Assembly (NCBI RefSeq): GCF_001277215.2
Contig: NZ_CP013940.1
Span: 1,674,001 to 1,738,000 of the forward strand
Direction: 5' to 3'
DNA length: 64,000 nt
Source of the DNA: Cronobacter malonaticus LMG 23826
GTDB lineage: Bacteria; Pseudomonadota; Gammaproteobacteria; Enterobacterales; Enterobacteriaceae
Made by a program: the position numbers and the translations under genes. The notes below the pieces were generated by a model. That model had not been told where the DNA came from and made no database searches. It worked only from the letters and a program-made list of their open reading frames with translations. Shown here piece by piece: positions 22,954 to 32,353 of the stretch (its first letter is position 1; each line of letters opens with the position of its first letter).

Positions 22954-23331
22954 GTGAAAAGACTTGCTTCATGCGCTCTGCTGATGACGCTGCTTGCTGG
23001 TTGCAACGACAGTGACCAGGCTAAGGATCATGACAACAGCGCCAAAGCCATTGAGATATTCAAGGTCAAAGCGAGTGAGGAGAACAAAATTGCTCCATTC
23101 ACATACTCTGGCCTGGCTTTTCATCCTGATGAAAATAACTCGGCAACTACTACCAGCGGGTGGGTTTGCGGCGACGCCAAAATGACTCACTCGGGTGGGA
23201 CATTTGAATTTAAGGTCAGAGGTCATGTCCTTCAAAACGGAAACATTAAGCAGGTTGGTGACCTGGCCGCGTTACCAGCTGGTTCTGAGATAGAGTCGAA
23301 TGACGCGCTTTATAATCGACACTGCAAATAA
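22954..23331 (+). CDS. Prophage lipoprotein (moron candidate)
   Basis: 125 residues with a lipoprotein signal (MKRLASCALLMTLLAGC, lipid-modified Cys at about 17) followed by Asn at +2 and a hydrophilic domain with two further cysteines (GWVCGD and a C-terminal HCK) that could form a disulfide. GTG start after AAGGGATAGGG. It sits between chaperone and tape measure with its own terminator, and base composition is lower in GC than its neighbours. Such lipoproteins often give superinfection exclusion or serum traits; no direct evidence here. Confidence 0.7.
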   Translation: MKRLASCALLMTLLAGCNDSDQAKDHDNSAKAIEIFKVKASEENKIAPFTYSGLAFHPDENNSATTTSGWVCGDAKMTHSGGTFEFKVRGHVLQNGNIKQVGDLAALPAGSEIESNDALYNRHCK

Positions 23332-23349
23332 ATAAAACAGATTTCATGC

Positions 23350-23372
23350 AACCCCGCTTCGGCGGGTTTTTT
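23350..23372 (+). terminator. Terminator after the lipoprotein gene
   Basis: ACCCCGC-TTCG-GCGGGTT with six T residues. Confidence 0.7.
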
Positions 23373-23390
23373 ATTGCCCGGAGAAAATAA

Positions 23391-26321
23391 ATGTCTGAGA
23401 ACCTCGGCGGCATTGATATCACTATCTCGCTGGACACCGCGCAGCTCCTTGATGGTGCGAAAGACGTTGAAAAGGCGCTAAAGCAGATTGATTCGGCCTC
23501 GAAAACCACCGGGCAGGAGATGGCTGGTCTCGACAAGAGCACAGCTGCGACAGGTGACTCGTTTACGGAGCTTGCCGGGTATGCGAACTCAATGGACAGT
23601 TCGCTGAAAAAGCTAAATACGAACGTTACCGCCATCGCGCGGGCAATGGATGAAGCCAGAAGCGGAGCTGGTGGAGCGAGCAGCGAATTTAGCCGTGCAG
23701 AGTCCATTATCGAGGCTTTGGGCAATCAGTTGGCTGTGCTGGAAGAGGCGCAGGAAGGTTCGGCTCGTAGTGCGGCTATCCTGGCTGCTCAATTGCGCGC
23801 TGGCTCAAAAGCCACGGATGAAGAGAAGCAGCGCATCGGAGAGCTCACCGGGCGCCTTTACGATATGAAAACCGGCGCTGAAACGGGGGCAAAGGGAACC
23901 GGAAGCTGGAAAACGAGCCTTCAACAGGCTGGCTTTCAGATGCAGGACTTCATTGTGCAGGTGCAGGGCGGGCAATCCGTGCTGGTGGCATTCGCCCAGC
24001 AGGGCTCGCAACTGGCTGGGGCTTTCGGCCCGGGCGGGGCAGTCGTGGGCGCCCTTATCGCGCTCAGTTCTGTACTGGCTGGCGTGCTGATCACATCGCT
24101 CAACGGTGGCAAGAACGCCATGGACGCGCTGAAAGATGCTGCTGAAGCGATGGATAAGGTCATTACCGTATCGCAAAACGGTGTGGCCGCGCTTTCTGAT
24201 AAATACGCCTACCTGGCTAAAACCAATGCCCAGGTAGCTACTCTTATGCGCAATCAGGCGCTGCTGGAGTACAACGAGGCGATCAACAAAATACCGAAAG
24301 CTATCAGCGACGCATCAAGTTCGCTGCTCTCGTTCGGCGATAAAGCACTTTCCGCGCTTGGCGGTGGTTATGCCTCCGTTGATGGGTTCAATGACCGCCT
24401 TGCCGCGCTGAACATTACTACCAGCAATTACGCGCAGGCTATGAAGCAGGCTCTGGCCGCAGGACAGCGTTTCAGCGCTACCACGAACAGCATTGCTAAC
24501 ACTGTTGGTGCAGTAGCGGATAAGTTCGGCATATCTGAACAGCAGGCGTTTGAGTTCAGTAAGCAGTTATCTGACATTGCCAAAAACCCGTCACCAGAAG
24601 CTCTTCAGCGGCTCGCCACTGAATTACAGAACACGAAGAGCTCAACACAGGATGGGCAGACGGCCCTCACTGCATTTATCGGGACGCTGGTTAATCTTTC
24701 ACGGGAAGCCGTTGTCGCAAAAGGCAACGTCGCCGCGCTGAAGCAGGAAACGGATAACCTGACCGCAGGACAGAAAAACCTGATAAAGCAGTCAGAGCGC
24801 AACCTGGCTCTGTCGAAGCTGCAAGGAGAGGCGCGCGCCAGATTACAGGCACAGTATGCGGCTGAAGACGCGGGTCTATCCAAAGACGATCCGCATACAA
24901 AGCAAATGGAAAACGACGCCGCGGCAACGTACCAGAACACGGAAGCCCAGAAGAAGCTCAACGCGGAAAACAAAAAGGGAGCATCGCAAGCTGAGTCCAT
25001 CGCACAAAAGCTCGCAAACCTGAAGCAGCAGGCAGAGATTGCCGCCGGCACAACGAATGAGCTTAGCCGCGAGCAGGCAATGCTCAACGCTGAGCAATCA
25101 CTGGGCAAAGCGGCGACACAGGCGCAGATTGCAGAGGCCCGCTCCTATGCTGCGGCAAAATGGGATACCGCCAACGCAATCAAAGCACAGGCGGCCGCAG
25201 AAAAGCTTTTGCCTGAGGCGCGGGAGAACGCGAGCTATAAGCAGGATGTCGAGGCGCTGAACACTGCGCTGAATGCCAAAAAGATAAGCCAGGAGCAGTA
25301 CAACGAGACGGCTGAGAGGCTTGAGGCTACGCACCAGGCGAATCTTGCCAAAATTCGCTCGCAACAGGCGGTAACACCGCAGCAGGAAGCTGTCGGTTCA
25401 GTCGATCCGGTGCAGCAGCTTGCTAACGAGAATGCCCGCAAAATTGCACTCATCCAGGCTTTTGAGCAGCAGAGCCTGATCACTCATCAAAACGCCCTGG
25501 CGCTGCGGGCGGCAGCTGATAATGAGTATGAAAAAGCACGGATTGCCGCCCAGTGGGAAATCTGGCGCAACCAGAGCGCTGGCAATGAGGCGCTGGCGGC
25601 ATCTTTTGATGCCCTGGCTGGCAACGCCTCTAACGCTTTGACCGGAATCATAACGGGCAGTATGACCGCTTCCGATGCCCTCCGCTCTGTTGGCAACACC
25701 GTCCTGAACAGCCTCATCAATAGCTTCGTCCAAATGGGTGTTGAGTGGGTTAAGTCAGCAATCATGGGCCAGGCGGCACAGACAGCGGCCATCGGCACGG
25801 TAACTGCTGTTCAGACGGCTGCAACCGGCGTGCAAACAGCAACTAGCGTTGCTGCGGCTGGCACTGTGGCTGCTGCATGGACGCCTGCGGCAATCCTTTC
25901 TTCTATCGCGTCTATGGGCACCGCTGCGGCGATTGGGCTCGGTGCGGTCGCTGGCGTAATTGGTGCGAATCTACTTGGCAAGCGCAAAAATGGTGGCCCG
26001 GTATCAGCGGGTGGGATGTATCAGGTTGGTGAAGGTGGCATGCCAGAAATTTATCAGGCCAGTACCGGGAAGCAATATATGATTCCTGGCGACAATGGCC
26101 GGGTGATAAGCAACAAGGAGATGACGGCGGGGGCAGGTGGCGGCGTGGTAATCAATATCCAGAACTACACATCGTCCTCTGTGGATGCTCAGGCCGGAAC
26201 TGATGGCAATGGTGGAGTGACTGTGGATGTAATCGTCGCCGACCTTAACAATGGCGGTCCAATCAGCAATGCCATAACCAGCAATATGAACGTTAAACGC
26301 ACGCCAAGAGGGCAGGGCTGA
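23391..26321 (+). CDS. Tail tape measure protein
   Basis: 976 residues. Long helical, Ala/Gln/Lys-rich protein with coiled coils (about 1-150, 480-690), a hydrophobic region around residues 210-240 (VGALIALSSVLAGVLITSL) and another near 850-870, and a C-terminal KNGGPVSAGGMYQVGEGGMPEIYQ segment common to lambda-like tape measures. It sets tail length. By the usual 1.5 A per residue, a tail near 145 nm would be expected (inference). Confidence 0.92.
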   Translation: MSENLGGIDITISLDTAQLLDGAKDVEKALKQIDSASKTTGQEMAGLDKSTAATGDSFTELAGYANSMDSSLKKLNTNVTAIARAMDEARSGAGGASSEFSRAESIIEALGNQLAVLEEAQEGSARSAAILAAQLRAGSKATDEEKQRIGELTGRLYDMKTGAETGAKGTGSWKTSLQQAGFQMQDFIVQVQGGQSVLVAFAQQGSQLAGAFGPGGAVVGALIALSSVLAGVLITSLNGGKNAMDALKDAAEAMDKVITVSQNGVAALSDKYAYLAKTNAQVATLMRNQALLEYNEAINKIPKAISDASSSLLSFGDKALSALGGGYASVDGFNDRLAALNITTSNYAQAMKQALAAGQRFSATTNSIANTVGAVADKFGISEQQAFEFSKQLSDIAKNPSPEALQRLATELQNTKSSTQDGQTALTAFIGTLVNLSREAVVAKGNVAALKQETDNLTAGQKNLIKQSERNLALSKLQGEARARLQAQYAAEDAGLSKDDPHTKQMENDAAATYQNTEAQKKLNAENKKGASQAESIAQKLANLKQQAEIAAGTTNELSREQAMLNAEQSLGKAATQAQIAEARSYAAAKWDTANAIKAQAAAEKLLPEARENASYKQDVEALNTALNAKKISQEQYNETAERLEATHQANLAKIRSQQAVTPQQEAVGSVDPVQQLANENARKIALIQAFEQQSLITHQNALALRAAADNEYEKARIAAQWEIWRNQSAGNEALAASFDALAGNASNALTGIITGSMTASDALRSVGNTVLNSLINSFVQMGVEWVKSAIMGQAAQTAAIGTVTAVQTAATGVQTATSVAAAGTVAAAWTPAAILSSIASMGTAAAIGLGAVAGVIGANLLGKRKNGGPVSAGGMYQVGEGGMPEIYQASTGKQYMIPGDNGRVISNKEMTAGAGGGVVINIQNYTSSSVDAQAGTDGNGGVTVDVIVADLNNGGPISNAITSNMNVKRTPRGQG

Positions 26322-26818
26322 TGGCTATTATCGACTATCCTGACTGGCTGCCGCTGGCGCAGAAGGCCAGCAAAAATATGACCTTCGACACCGGGTTTCA
26401 GACTGACCAGCCAGCAGTCGGCCCGGCTATTTTCCAGAATCTTACTGACGACCTAAAAACCACATGGTCACTGACGTGGATTTTCACACTTGATGAAGAA
26501 CGCGCTTTCCAGCAATGGTTGCGCAGCCCGAACTACCTTAACCGCGGCGTTAACTGGTTTCGGATGCCCATCAACATTGGCGGCAGTGGCCTACAGGTTC
26601 AGGAGCTTCATTTCACGCAGATGCCGGTGCAAACCAGTATAGACGGCGGCGTGGTGACCTGGACTGGTACCGTTATAGCCAACCACCTCTATAACCCTGA
26701 CGACGAGTTCGACGACATCATTGTTGAGCTGCCGCCGCCGTGGGATTCGTGGCTGGATATCGTTGTAACGGGTTATCCTGACAACAGAGACCCAGAATCA
26801 CTACCGAGGGTGCCGTAA
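26321..26818 (+). CDS. Minor tail protein (gpM/DUF-type)
   Basis: 165 residues beginning MAIIDYPDWLPLAQKASKNM; beta-rich with WSLTWIFTLDEERAFQQWLRS, typical of the first small tip protein after the tape measure. One-base overlaps at both ends. Confidence 0.7.
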   Translation: MAIIDYPDWLPLAQKASKNMTFDTGFQTDQPAVGPAIFQNLTDDLKTTWSLTWIFTLDEERAFQQWLRSPNYLNRGVNWFRMPINIGGSGLQVQELHFTQMPVQTSIDGGVVTWTGTVIANHLYNPDDEFDDIIVELPPPWDSWLDIVVTGYPDNRDPESLPRVP

Positions 26819-27288
26819 TGCCGTCCTTTCGTGAATACAAGCAACAGCGACCGACGCGCGGACTGTTCGATACCATCACTTTCTATCACCCGTCATTCGG
26901 ATACGTCCGCCTGGTAGATAAGCAATTCTTCGACAAAACGCTTGGCGGCCAGGTTTACAAGCCTGCGCGTTTCGAGATTGAAGAGAGCCAGCAAAGCGGG
27001 ACTCCTGTGATTGATGCCACTGTGAAACTTGGCCGCCTTTCATCGGACATCAAAACGCTGATGAAGAAGTGGAAGGGAGTATCCCGATTGACGGCAATCA
27101 CAGCGACGCGGCAGATATTCGACAGTGGAGATGTGTCTGCGCCGATTAAGTCGTGGCAACTGTACGTCAAAACGGTAGATATCGACGCAGATGCTGCATC
27201 GGTAACCCTTTCAGTAACTAACCCGTTAAACAACAACGTAGGCCGACTTTATGATCCGCAAGAATACACGGGACTTCAGTACCTCTGA
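26818..27288 (+). CDS. DUF1833-like tail tip protein
   Basis: 156 residues (TITFYHPSFGYVRLVDKQ, PVIDATVKLGRLSSDIKTLMKKW), in the usual DUF1833 position between gpM- and NlpC-type genes. Overlaps the NlpC gene by 38 bases. Confidence 0.72.
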   Translation: MPSFREYKQQRPTRGLFDTITFYHPSFGYVRLVDKQFFDKTLGGQVYKPARFEIEESQQSGTPVIDATVKLGRLSSDIKTLMKKWKGVSRLTAITATRQIFDSGDVSAPIKSWQLYVKTVDIDADAASVTLSVTNPLNNNVGRLYDPQEYTGLQYL

Positions 27289-27667
27289 GTTCGTCAGGCG
27301 GGTTATTGGCGTGCCTTGGGCGAACCGCGCCTGCTCGTTCGAGAAAGTAGACTGTTGGGGGCTGGTTGTTCTCTATTACCGCCACGTGCTCGGTATTGAG
27401 CTACACCAGACACCGGACTACGAAGCTGGCGAGGACTTCTTCACCTGTTATCAGGGCGACGTAGTCTTCTGGCGTCAGGTCGATAATCCGGTAGAGGGTG
27501 GAATATTCGTGGGATACCGAGGCGCACAACCGGCGCATGTTGGACTGGTGCTCAACAGGCAAGCGTTGCACTCTCGCGGCGAGAACGGAAGCGTGCGCAT
27601 GGACTCGTTGCTGGTCATTCAGCGGGCATTCACTAAAGTGGAGTTTTTCGAATATGGCGTTGATTGA
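27251..27667 (+). CDS. NlpC/P60 tail-tip peptidase
   Basis: 138 residues. Catalytic Cys35 in DCWGLV and His96 in PAHVGLVL match the NlpC/P60 cysteine peptidase fold. Tail-tip hydrolases of this type help pass the murein layer or assemble the tip. Its start lies within the DUF1833 gene. Confidence 0.85.
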   Translation: MIRKNTRDFSTSEFVRRVIGVPWANRACSFEKVDCWGLVVLYYRHVLGIELHQTPDYEAGEDFFTCYQGDVVFWRQVDNPVEGGIFVGYRGAQPAHVGLVLNRQALHSRGENGSVRMDSLLVIQRAFTKVEFFEYGVD

Positions 27668-30131
27668 GATTCAGCGTTTCCCAGGGACGCCAAAAGAACG
27701 CTACAGGGTGCCAAACGGCACCCTTTTTTATGACTGGCTGGCGGCCAATGACGCCACCTTTCACCGTGACCTGCTGATCATCCGCAACGGCGTGAAGCTG
27801 AGTGACGACGATGAGCTGGCGTTTGAGCTGAGCGAGCTGGATGTCATTCAGATTTTCGACCAGCCAAAAGGCATTGTGGAAGACATACTCAGCCCTATCT
27901 TTAAAGTTGTTGGGCAGGTCTTTTCGTTTCTTGCGCCCAAACCTGCTATCGCTAATACGGGTGGAAATTCGGTTGACTCGCCCAACAACAGTCTGACAGG
28001 GCAAACTAACACCGCTAGGGTATATAAGGCTAAGCCTGACATTTACGGGCAAATCAGATCGTTCCCTGACCTGATTCAGGAATCCTTGTTTGAATACGTC
28101 CGGCAAAGCGAAAATGATGGCGGGCTGAAGTACGTCACAGAATGGATGTGCGTAGGCATAGGGAAATATGACTACGAGTCGGTAAGATATTCAGAATCCA
28201 GCCTTGGCAGTATGGCTGGCGCTGAATATCAGTTTTATCAACCAGGGGAAACCATCCCTACGATTAATGAAGGATATTCCTTTGATGATGTGGACGGACA
28301 GGAAATTCCAGGCCCTAACGAAAGTGATAATTTTCCTGTTGAAACTGCATCGGCTAACACGGTAGTTAGTGGTAACTATGCAGGCGGACAAATATCCATG
28401 AAGATAGTCAAACAGACTGAGTTCGACTATTTTATGGGTCTCGTATTACCTCACGCGGTAACCTTCACCATAAACGTTACTTACAATACTTCCACGGGCT
28501 CTGTTACGAAAGACGCGCTTTTTTCAGGCGTGTTAATATCGGCTGTCGAGACGAATGATGGAGCAGTCACCAACCCTGTCCGCTGGTATACATTTACTAT
28601 GAACCAGTTGAGTGGTCCTCCAGATATTCCGGCAGGGGCAAAAATTAATACTACCAAATTTATACTTAATGATAACGAGGCTTTGGTGGTTGGGCCGTTT
28701 TTCTCGCCAGTAGAATCACGAGAGCTATGGCTGCACACTCAATCGTCGCTGGGTGGGGGAGACTACGCTGACTGGAAAGTTGTCATCTGGAAAATAGACG
28801 ACAACTATAACCAGATTCCTGGTACTCAGCAGACTTTTGTTTATCATCAGGGAACGCCACACGATTCTGATAGTGAAGTATTTTACCGAACAGACAAAAT
28901 AAGGCCTGCGGGAGGTTTTGGTAAATATGCCATCAATTTCCAGCGCACCAACAATTCAAATGACCACTCAATTTTAAAGGTCGAAGAGATACACGCCGTT
29001 AACGTGAGGAGTAATGTTGTTCATCCTACAGATACCCTCGTTCGCGTAAAGGTAAGGGCAACAGAAAATGCGTTAGGCAGTCGCGATCGAAAATACAATG
29101 CGTTGGTAACCCGTCACACCATCAGTTACAACCTGGACACCCAGGTTGTAGATTACACGCTGAGGCCGTCGCGCTCCTTTGCGGATGCTGTTGCGCACAC
29201 CTGGCTGATTATGGGGGAGCAACCCGAAAGCAGCATTGATTTATATGGCCTGTACTCTATTGCAGAAAGTTTGCCTGACGAGCGTCTTGGCTACTTCGAC
29301 TATACGTTTGACGACGAGAACGACTCGCTCGGAGATCGTGTCCAGGCTATCTGTAATGCTGCCAGTGTTGTCGCTTATTGGGATGATGGTGTACTGACAT
29401 TCACCAGAGACCAGAAAGTGGACTACCCGGCGGCAGTATTCAACCGGGCAAACATGAAGACGGACGAGTACAAAATGACGTACGAAGCCACGCTACCAGG
29501 AGGGTATGACGGTGTGCAGGTGTCCTATGTTCATCCCACAACGAACAACAAGACATACATCAATTATCGCGTGCTGAACGGCGCTATCGTTGAGCAGGAG
29601 GCAGAGAATCCGAACAAACTGGAGATTGTCGGATTCCGCAACGAGTATCAGGCGCGTGAAAGGGCGATGAGGGAAGTTAAACGCCTTATTTATTCGCGTG
29701 TGAAGATGAATGCAAAAGTTTTCGAAGACGGGATCATTCAGGTGGGTAGTGTCATTCAGATGCCTGACATCTACGACAGTAATCAGCAGCAGGGTTATAT
29801 TACCGGGCGCGCCGGAAACAACTTCGATACCAGCGAACCGATCACATTCTCTGGTTCGATGTATGTGCTTGTCACAGACAGCCTGGGAAATCCGACGTTA
29901 CGCTATCCAGCTTCGCCTCGAACGGACACCAAATACGGATTTACCGCGGCCATACCCAACATTCAGCTCAATATCTGGAATGGAGACACGGTGCAGCTAC
30001 CGTCGCGTTATCTCATTGCGACAGTAGAAGAACTGGATAGCCAGTTATGGACGGTCAACAGCATCAAACCAAATACCGATAATACCGTATCACTAACAGT
30101 CTCAGAATATAGCGACTCGATTTACTCATAA
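27654..30131 (+). CDS. J-like central tail tip protein
   Basis: 825 residues from ATG 27654, which overlaps the end of the NlpC gene; the open frame upstream is a shadow of that gene. The N-terminus (VPNGTLFYDWLAANDATFHRDL) is a small beta-grasp domain as in lambda I/J fusions, then a putative hub region (FGKYAINFQRTN, RVKVRATENALGSRDRKYNAL), then LPGGYDGVQVSY and ARERAMREVKRLIYSR, typical of J proteins. The receptor-binding tail of lambda J is absent; the separate tailspike may supply that role. Confidence 0.85.
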   Translation: MALIEIQRFPGTPKERYRVPNGTLFYDWLAANDATFHRDLLIIRNGVKLSDDDELAFELSELDVIQIFDQPKGIVEDILSPIFKVVGQVFSFLAPKPAIANTGGNSVDSPNNSLTGQTNTARVYKAKPDIYGQIRSFPDLIQESLFEYVRQSENDGGLKYVTEWMCVGIGKYDYESVRYSESSLGSMAGAEYQFYQPGETIPTINEGYSFDDVDGQEIPGPNESDNFPVETASANTVVSGNYAGGQISMKIVKQTEFDYFMGLVLPHAVTFTINVTYNTSTGSVTKDALFSGVLISAVETNDGAVTNPVRWYTFTMNQLSGPPDIPAGAKINTTKFILNDNEALVVGPFFSPVESRELWLHTQSSLGGGDYADWKVVIWKIDDNYNQIPGTQQTFVYHQGTPHDSDSEVFYRTDKIRPAGGFGKYAINFQRTNNSNDHSILKVEEIHAVNVRSNVVHPTDTLVRVKVRATENALGSRDRKYNALVTRHTISYNLDTQVVDYTLRPSRSFADAVAHTWLIMGEQPESSIDLYGLYSIAESLPDERLGYFDYTFDDENDSLGDRVQAICNAASVVAYWDDGVLTFTRDQKVDYPAAVFNRANMKTDEYKMTYEATLPGGYDGVQVSYVHPTTNNKTYINYRVLNGAIVEQEAENPNKLEIVGFRNEYQARERAMREVKRLIYSRVKMNAKVFEDGIIQVGSVIQMPDIYDSNQQQGYITGRAGNNFDTSEPITFSGSMYVLVTDSLGNPTLRYPASPRTDTKYGFTAAIPNIQLNIWNGDTVQLPSRYLIATVEELDSQLWTVNSIKPNTDNTVSLTVSEYSDSIYS

Positions 30132-30150
30132 CACCCATTCAACCATCACG

Positions 30151-30177
30151 ACCCGGCTACCGAGCCGGGTTTTTTTA
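30151..30177 (+). terminator. Intrinsic terminator before the tailspike
   Basis: ACCCGGCT-ACCG-AGCCGGGT followed by seven T residues; perfect eight-base-pair stem. Confidence 0.85.
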
Positions 30178-30187
30178 TGGAAAAAAT

Positions 30188-32332
30188 ATGGCTACGCAAC
30201 CTACTCAAAATGCAGTTCCCAGTGAATCGCCGCGCGACCTCAAGTTTAATGCCGGGAAGATCGACGAGTTCGTCACTTCGCTGGTAAATACCTACACTGA
30301 CCGATTTGGAAATCAGCATTACACCATTGAAGGGCTGCGTTGGTTGGCGCAGCAAACTATCGCACAATATGGATGGATTCTTGTCGAATCATTCCAGGAT
30401 GGTGCTGTTATCACTCTGCCTAATCAGGCTCTACGTGATGACTCAACAGGTGAATACTATCGCTGGGATGGGGCTCTTCCCAAGACGGTTCCTGCTGGAT
30501 CTACCCCTGCCTCAACAGGCGGCATTGGCATAGGGGCGTGGATTGGCATTGGTGATGCTGCTCTTAAAACTATGCTGTTGAGCAATGCCGGGAGCTCAAT
30601 GATAGGTATGCAGGAAGGAGGGACGTTAAAGGATGTAATTAAATGGGTTACTCCAGAGCAGTTCGGAGCAAAAGGTGATGGGGCTACAAATGACACCGCA
30701 GCCATTCAGGCTGCTATCGACTGGTCATTCAACAATGGTGGCGGGGTTGTTCGATTGGGTCCAAAGGTTTACCGGGCAGCGAATTTAACACTGAAACCGC
30801 GAGTGGTAATCGAAGGTGTTACAAAAGAAACGTCCATGATCATGGCACCAAATGGATGGACTGGTAATGCTGTAATTATGGGGCAGGGATATCTGACCTA
30901 TAAGACCGATAGCGCCTCTCAGGTGGTTCCAGCTTGCTATAGCTCTGGTCTGCGTAACGTTACCGTTCATGGTAACAAGTCCAACTATTCAGGCACACCG
31001 GCTAAAGACGTTGGTTGCGGCGTTCTTTTGGCTGGAGCCAACATTATCCTGGATAACATCAAGATAATTTACGTTCCTTCAGTAGGGCTGGTTACTCTCG
31101 ATTGGGGGACGAACCGTAGTCTTTATATGGCTGCAGATCCGAACCGAGGTTGGGCGCACATAGGCATGATCCGCACCATCCGAATCCAGTTCTGCGGTAA
31201 TGACTGCTGGCACTGTGAAGCACAAGATTACTTTCTTGATGACGTTGAAATTGTAGGGGCTGGCGACGGTTTCACATCAGCAACTGACACGTTTTCATTC
31301 TGGCAGCCAGATGAGCTCGTGGCTAACTTCAGGGTGTGGCGAAACGTAGATCTTGGTTTCTTCCATAGCTATGGTAATTACAATGGCTACGGGTTGGTGG
31401 CTGGAGGAAACACCTCTACATTCTTTATCAGGATAAAGTATGACTCACTCATCCTTGAAAGTTGCTGCGTAGCAGGGTGGTTTAAATCCAGCAGCTACGT
31501 ACAAGGTGGGAAACTTGATTATCACGAAATAAGCCAACAAAAAGTCATAGCAAAACACGGCTCACTGATGCCTGCCGCGTTAATAATTGAGTGCTCTAAT
31601 ACCCGGGCCAGCAACTTTGGCTCTGTTGAGTGCGTGCAATCTGGAGGTGATGCGACTATCCCGGACTACTCTGGCGTGTTGCTTTATATGGCAGGACAAT
31701 TCAATATAATTGAATGCCTAAAAATTAGCAGGAGCCCTACGGTAGGAGACGCCTTGAGAGGAACTGGTGTAGTTCTGGAAGGGGCGAACAATCGAATAAA
31801 CAGCGGAGTATTGAAAGGGTTCTTTGGAACCGATAACCGTGCTACAGCCAGTAGCTGCATAGTAGCAAGCTCTGGATATCACTATATTAACATTGCTATC
31901 GGTTTTGCAAATGTCGGCGTACGTCTGGTTGGCGGTCACCTGCAGGGTGAAATTAAGAATATGGGGAATCTCACTACATGGCAAATTGGCATGGAAAGTG
32001 AGACAACCCATAATAGAGCAATGCTAAAACTTTATTCTGATTCAGGTTCTAACATTGGAGTTATACGAGGAGGAGCGGGGGCTGTTAACACTGGAATCAC
32101 AACAGTGCAGACAATATCGATAACCGGACTTTCTCTACCCTATCTGCCAGCAGCCTCAGAAGTAACTCCCCACATTGTTATTGACGCTTCCAATGGGAGC
32201 TCTATACCTCCTCAGGTTGATTCAATAACCTACATTGCATCCTCAAGCACGGTAAATCAGCTTACATTCTTGGTAAGGCTAACCAACTCCAACAGTCCAA
32301 TGCAGGTAACAATAGGCGCAAGGCTTAACTAA
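30188..32332 (+). CDS. Tailspike with beta-helix pectate-lyase-like domain
   Basis: 714 residues. Residues 1-130 (DLKFNAGKIDEFVTSLVNTYTDRFG, GLRWLAQQTIAQYGW, GEYYRWDGALPKTVP) match the N-terminal anchor module of CBA120-like tailspikes. TPEQFGAKGDGATNDTAAIQAAI at about 155-180 opens a pectate-lyase right-handed beta helix, the fold of depolymerising tailspikes. It should bind or cleave O-antigen or capsule. AT-richer than the head genes, hinting at separate acquisition. Confidence 0.88.
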   Translation: MATQPTQNAVPSESPRDLKFNAGKIDEFVTSLVNTYTDRFGNQHYTIEGLRWLAQQTIAQYGWILVESFQDGAVITLPNQALRDDSTGEYYRWDGALPKTVPAGSTPASTGGIGIGAWIGIGDAALKTMLLSNAGSSMIGMQEGGTLKDVIKWVTPEQFGAKGDGATNDTAAIQAAIDWSFNNGGGVVRLGPKVYRAANLTLKPRVVIEGVTKETSMIMAPNGWTGNAVIMGQGYLTYKTDSASQVVPACYSSGLRNVTVHGNKSNYSGTPAKDVGCGVLLAGANIILDNIKIIYVPSVGLVTLDWGTNRSLYMAADPNRGWAHIGMIRTIRIQFCGNDCWHCEAQDYFLDDVEIVGAGDGFTSATDTFSFWQPDELVANFRVWRNVDLGFFHSYGNYNGYGLVAGGNTSTFFIRIKYDSLILESCCVAGWFKSSSYVQGGKLDYHEISQQKVIAKHGSLMPAALIIECSNTRASNFGSVECVQSGGDATIPDYSGVLLYMAGQFNIIECLKISRSPTVGDALRGTGVVLEGANNRINSGVLKGFFGTDNRATASSCIVASSGYHYINIAIGFANVGVRLVGGHLQGEIKNMGNLTTWQIGMESETTHNRAMLKLYSDSGSNIGVIRGGAGAVNTGITTVQTISITGLSLPYLPAASEVTPHIVIDASNGSSIPPQVDSITYIASSSTVNQLTFLVRLTNSNSPMQVTIGARLN

Positions 32333-32353
32333 AAAAAAGCCCCGAAAGGGGCT
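32332..32353 (-). terminator. Terminator of the gtr operon (between convergent genes)
   Basis: AGCCCC-GAAA-GGGGCT stem; on the minus strand it is followed by eight T residues and so ends gtrABC. On the plus strand the T tract is poor. Confidence 0.8.

Noticed and set aside
22192..23391. Programmed frameshift making a gpG-GT-like fusion
   Set aside because: No second overlapping frame follows the chaperone gene; the lipoprotein gene intervenes.
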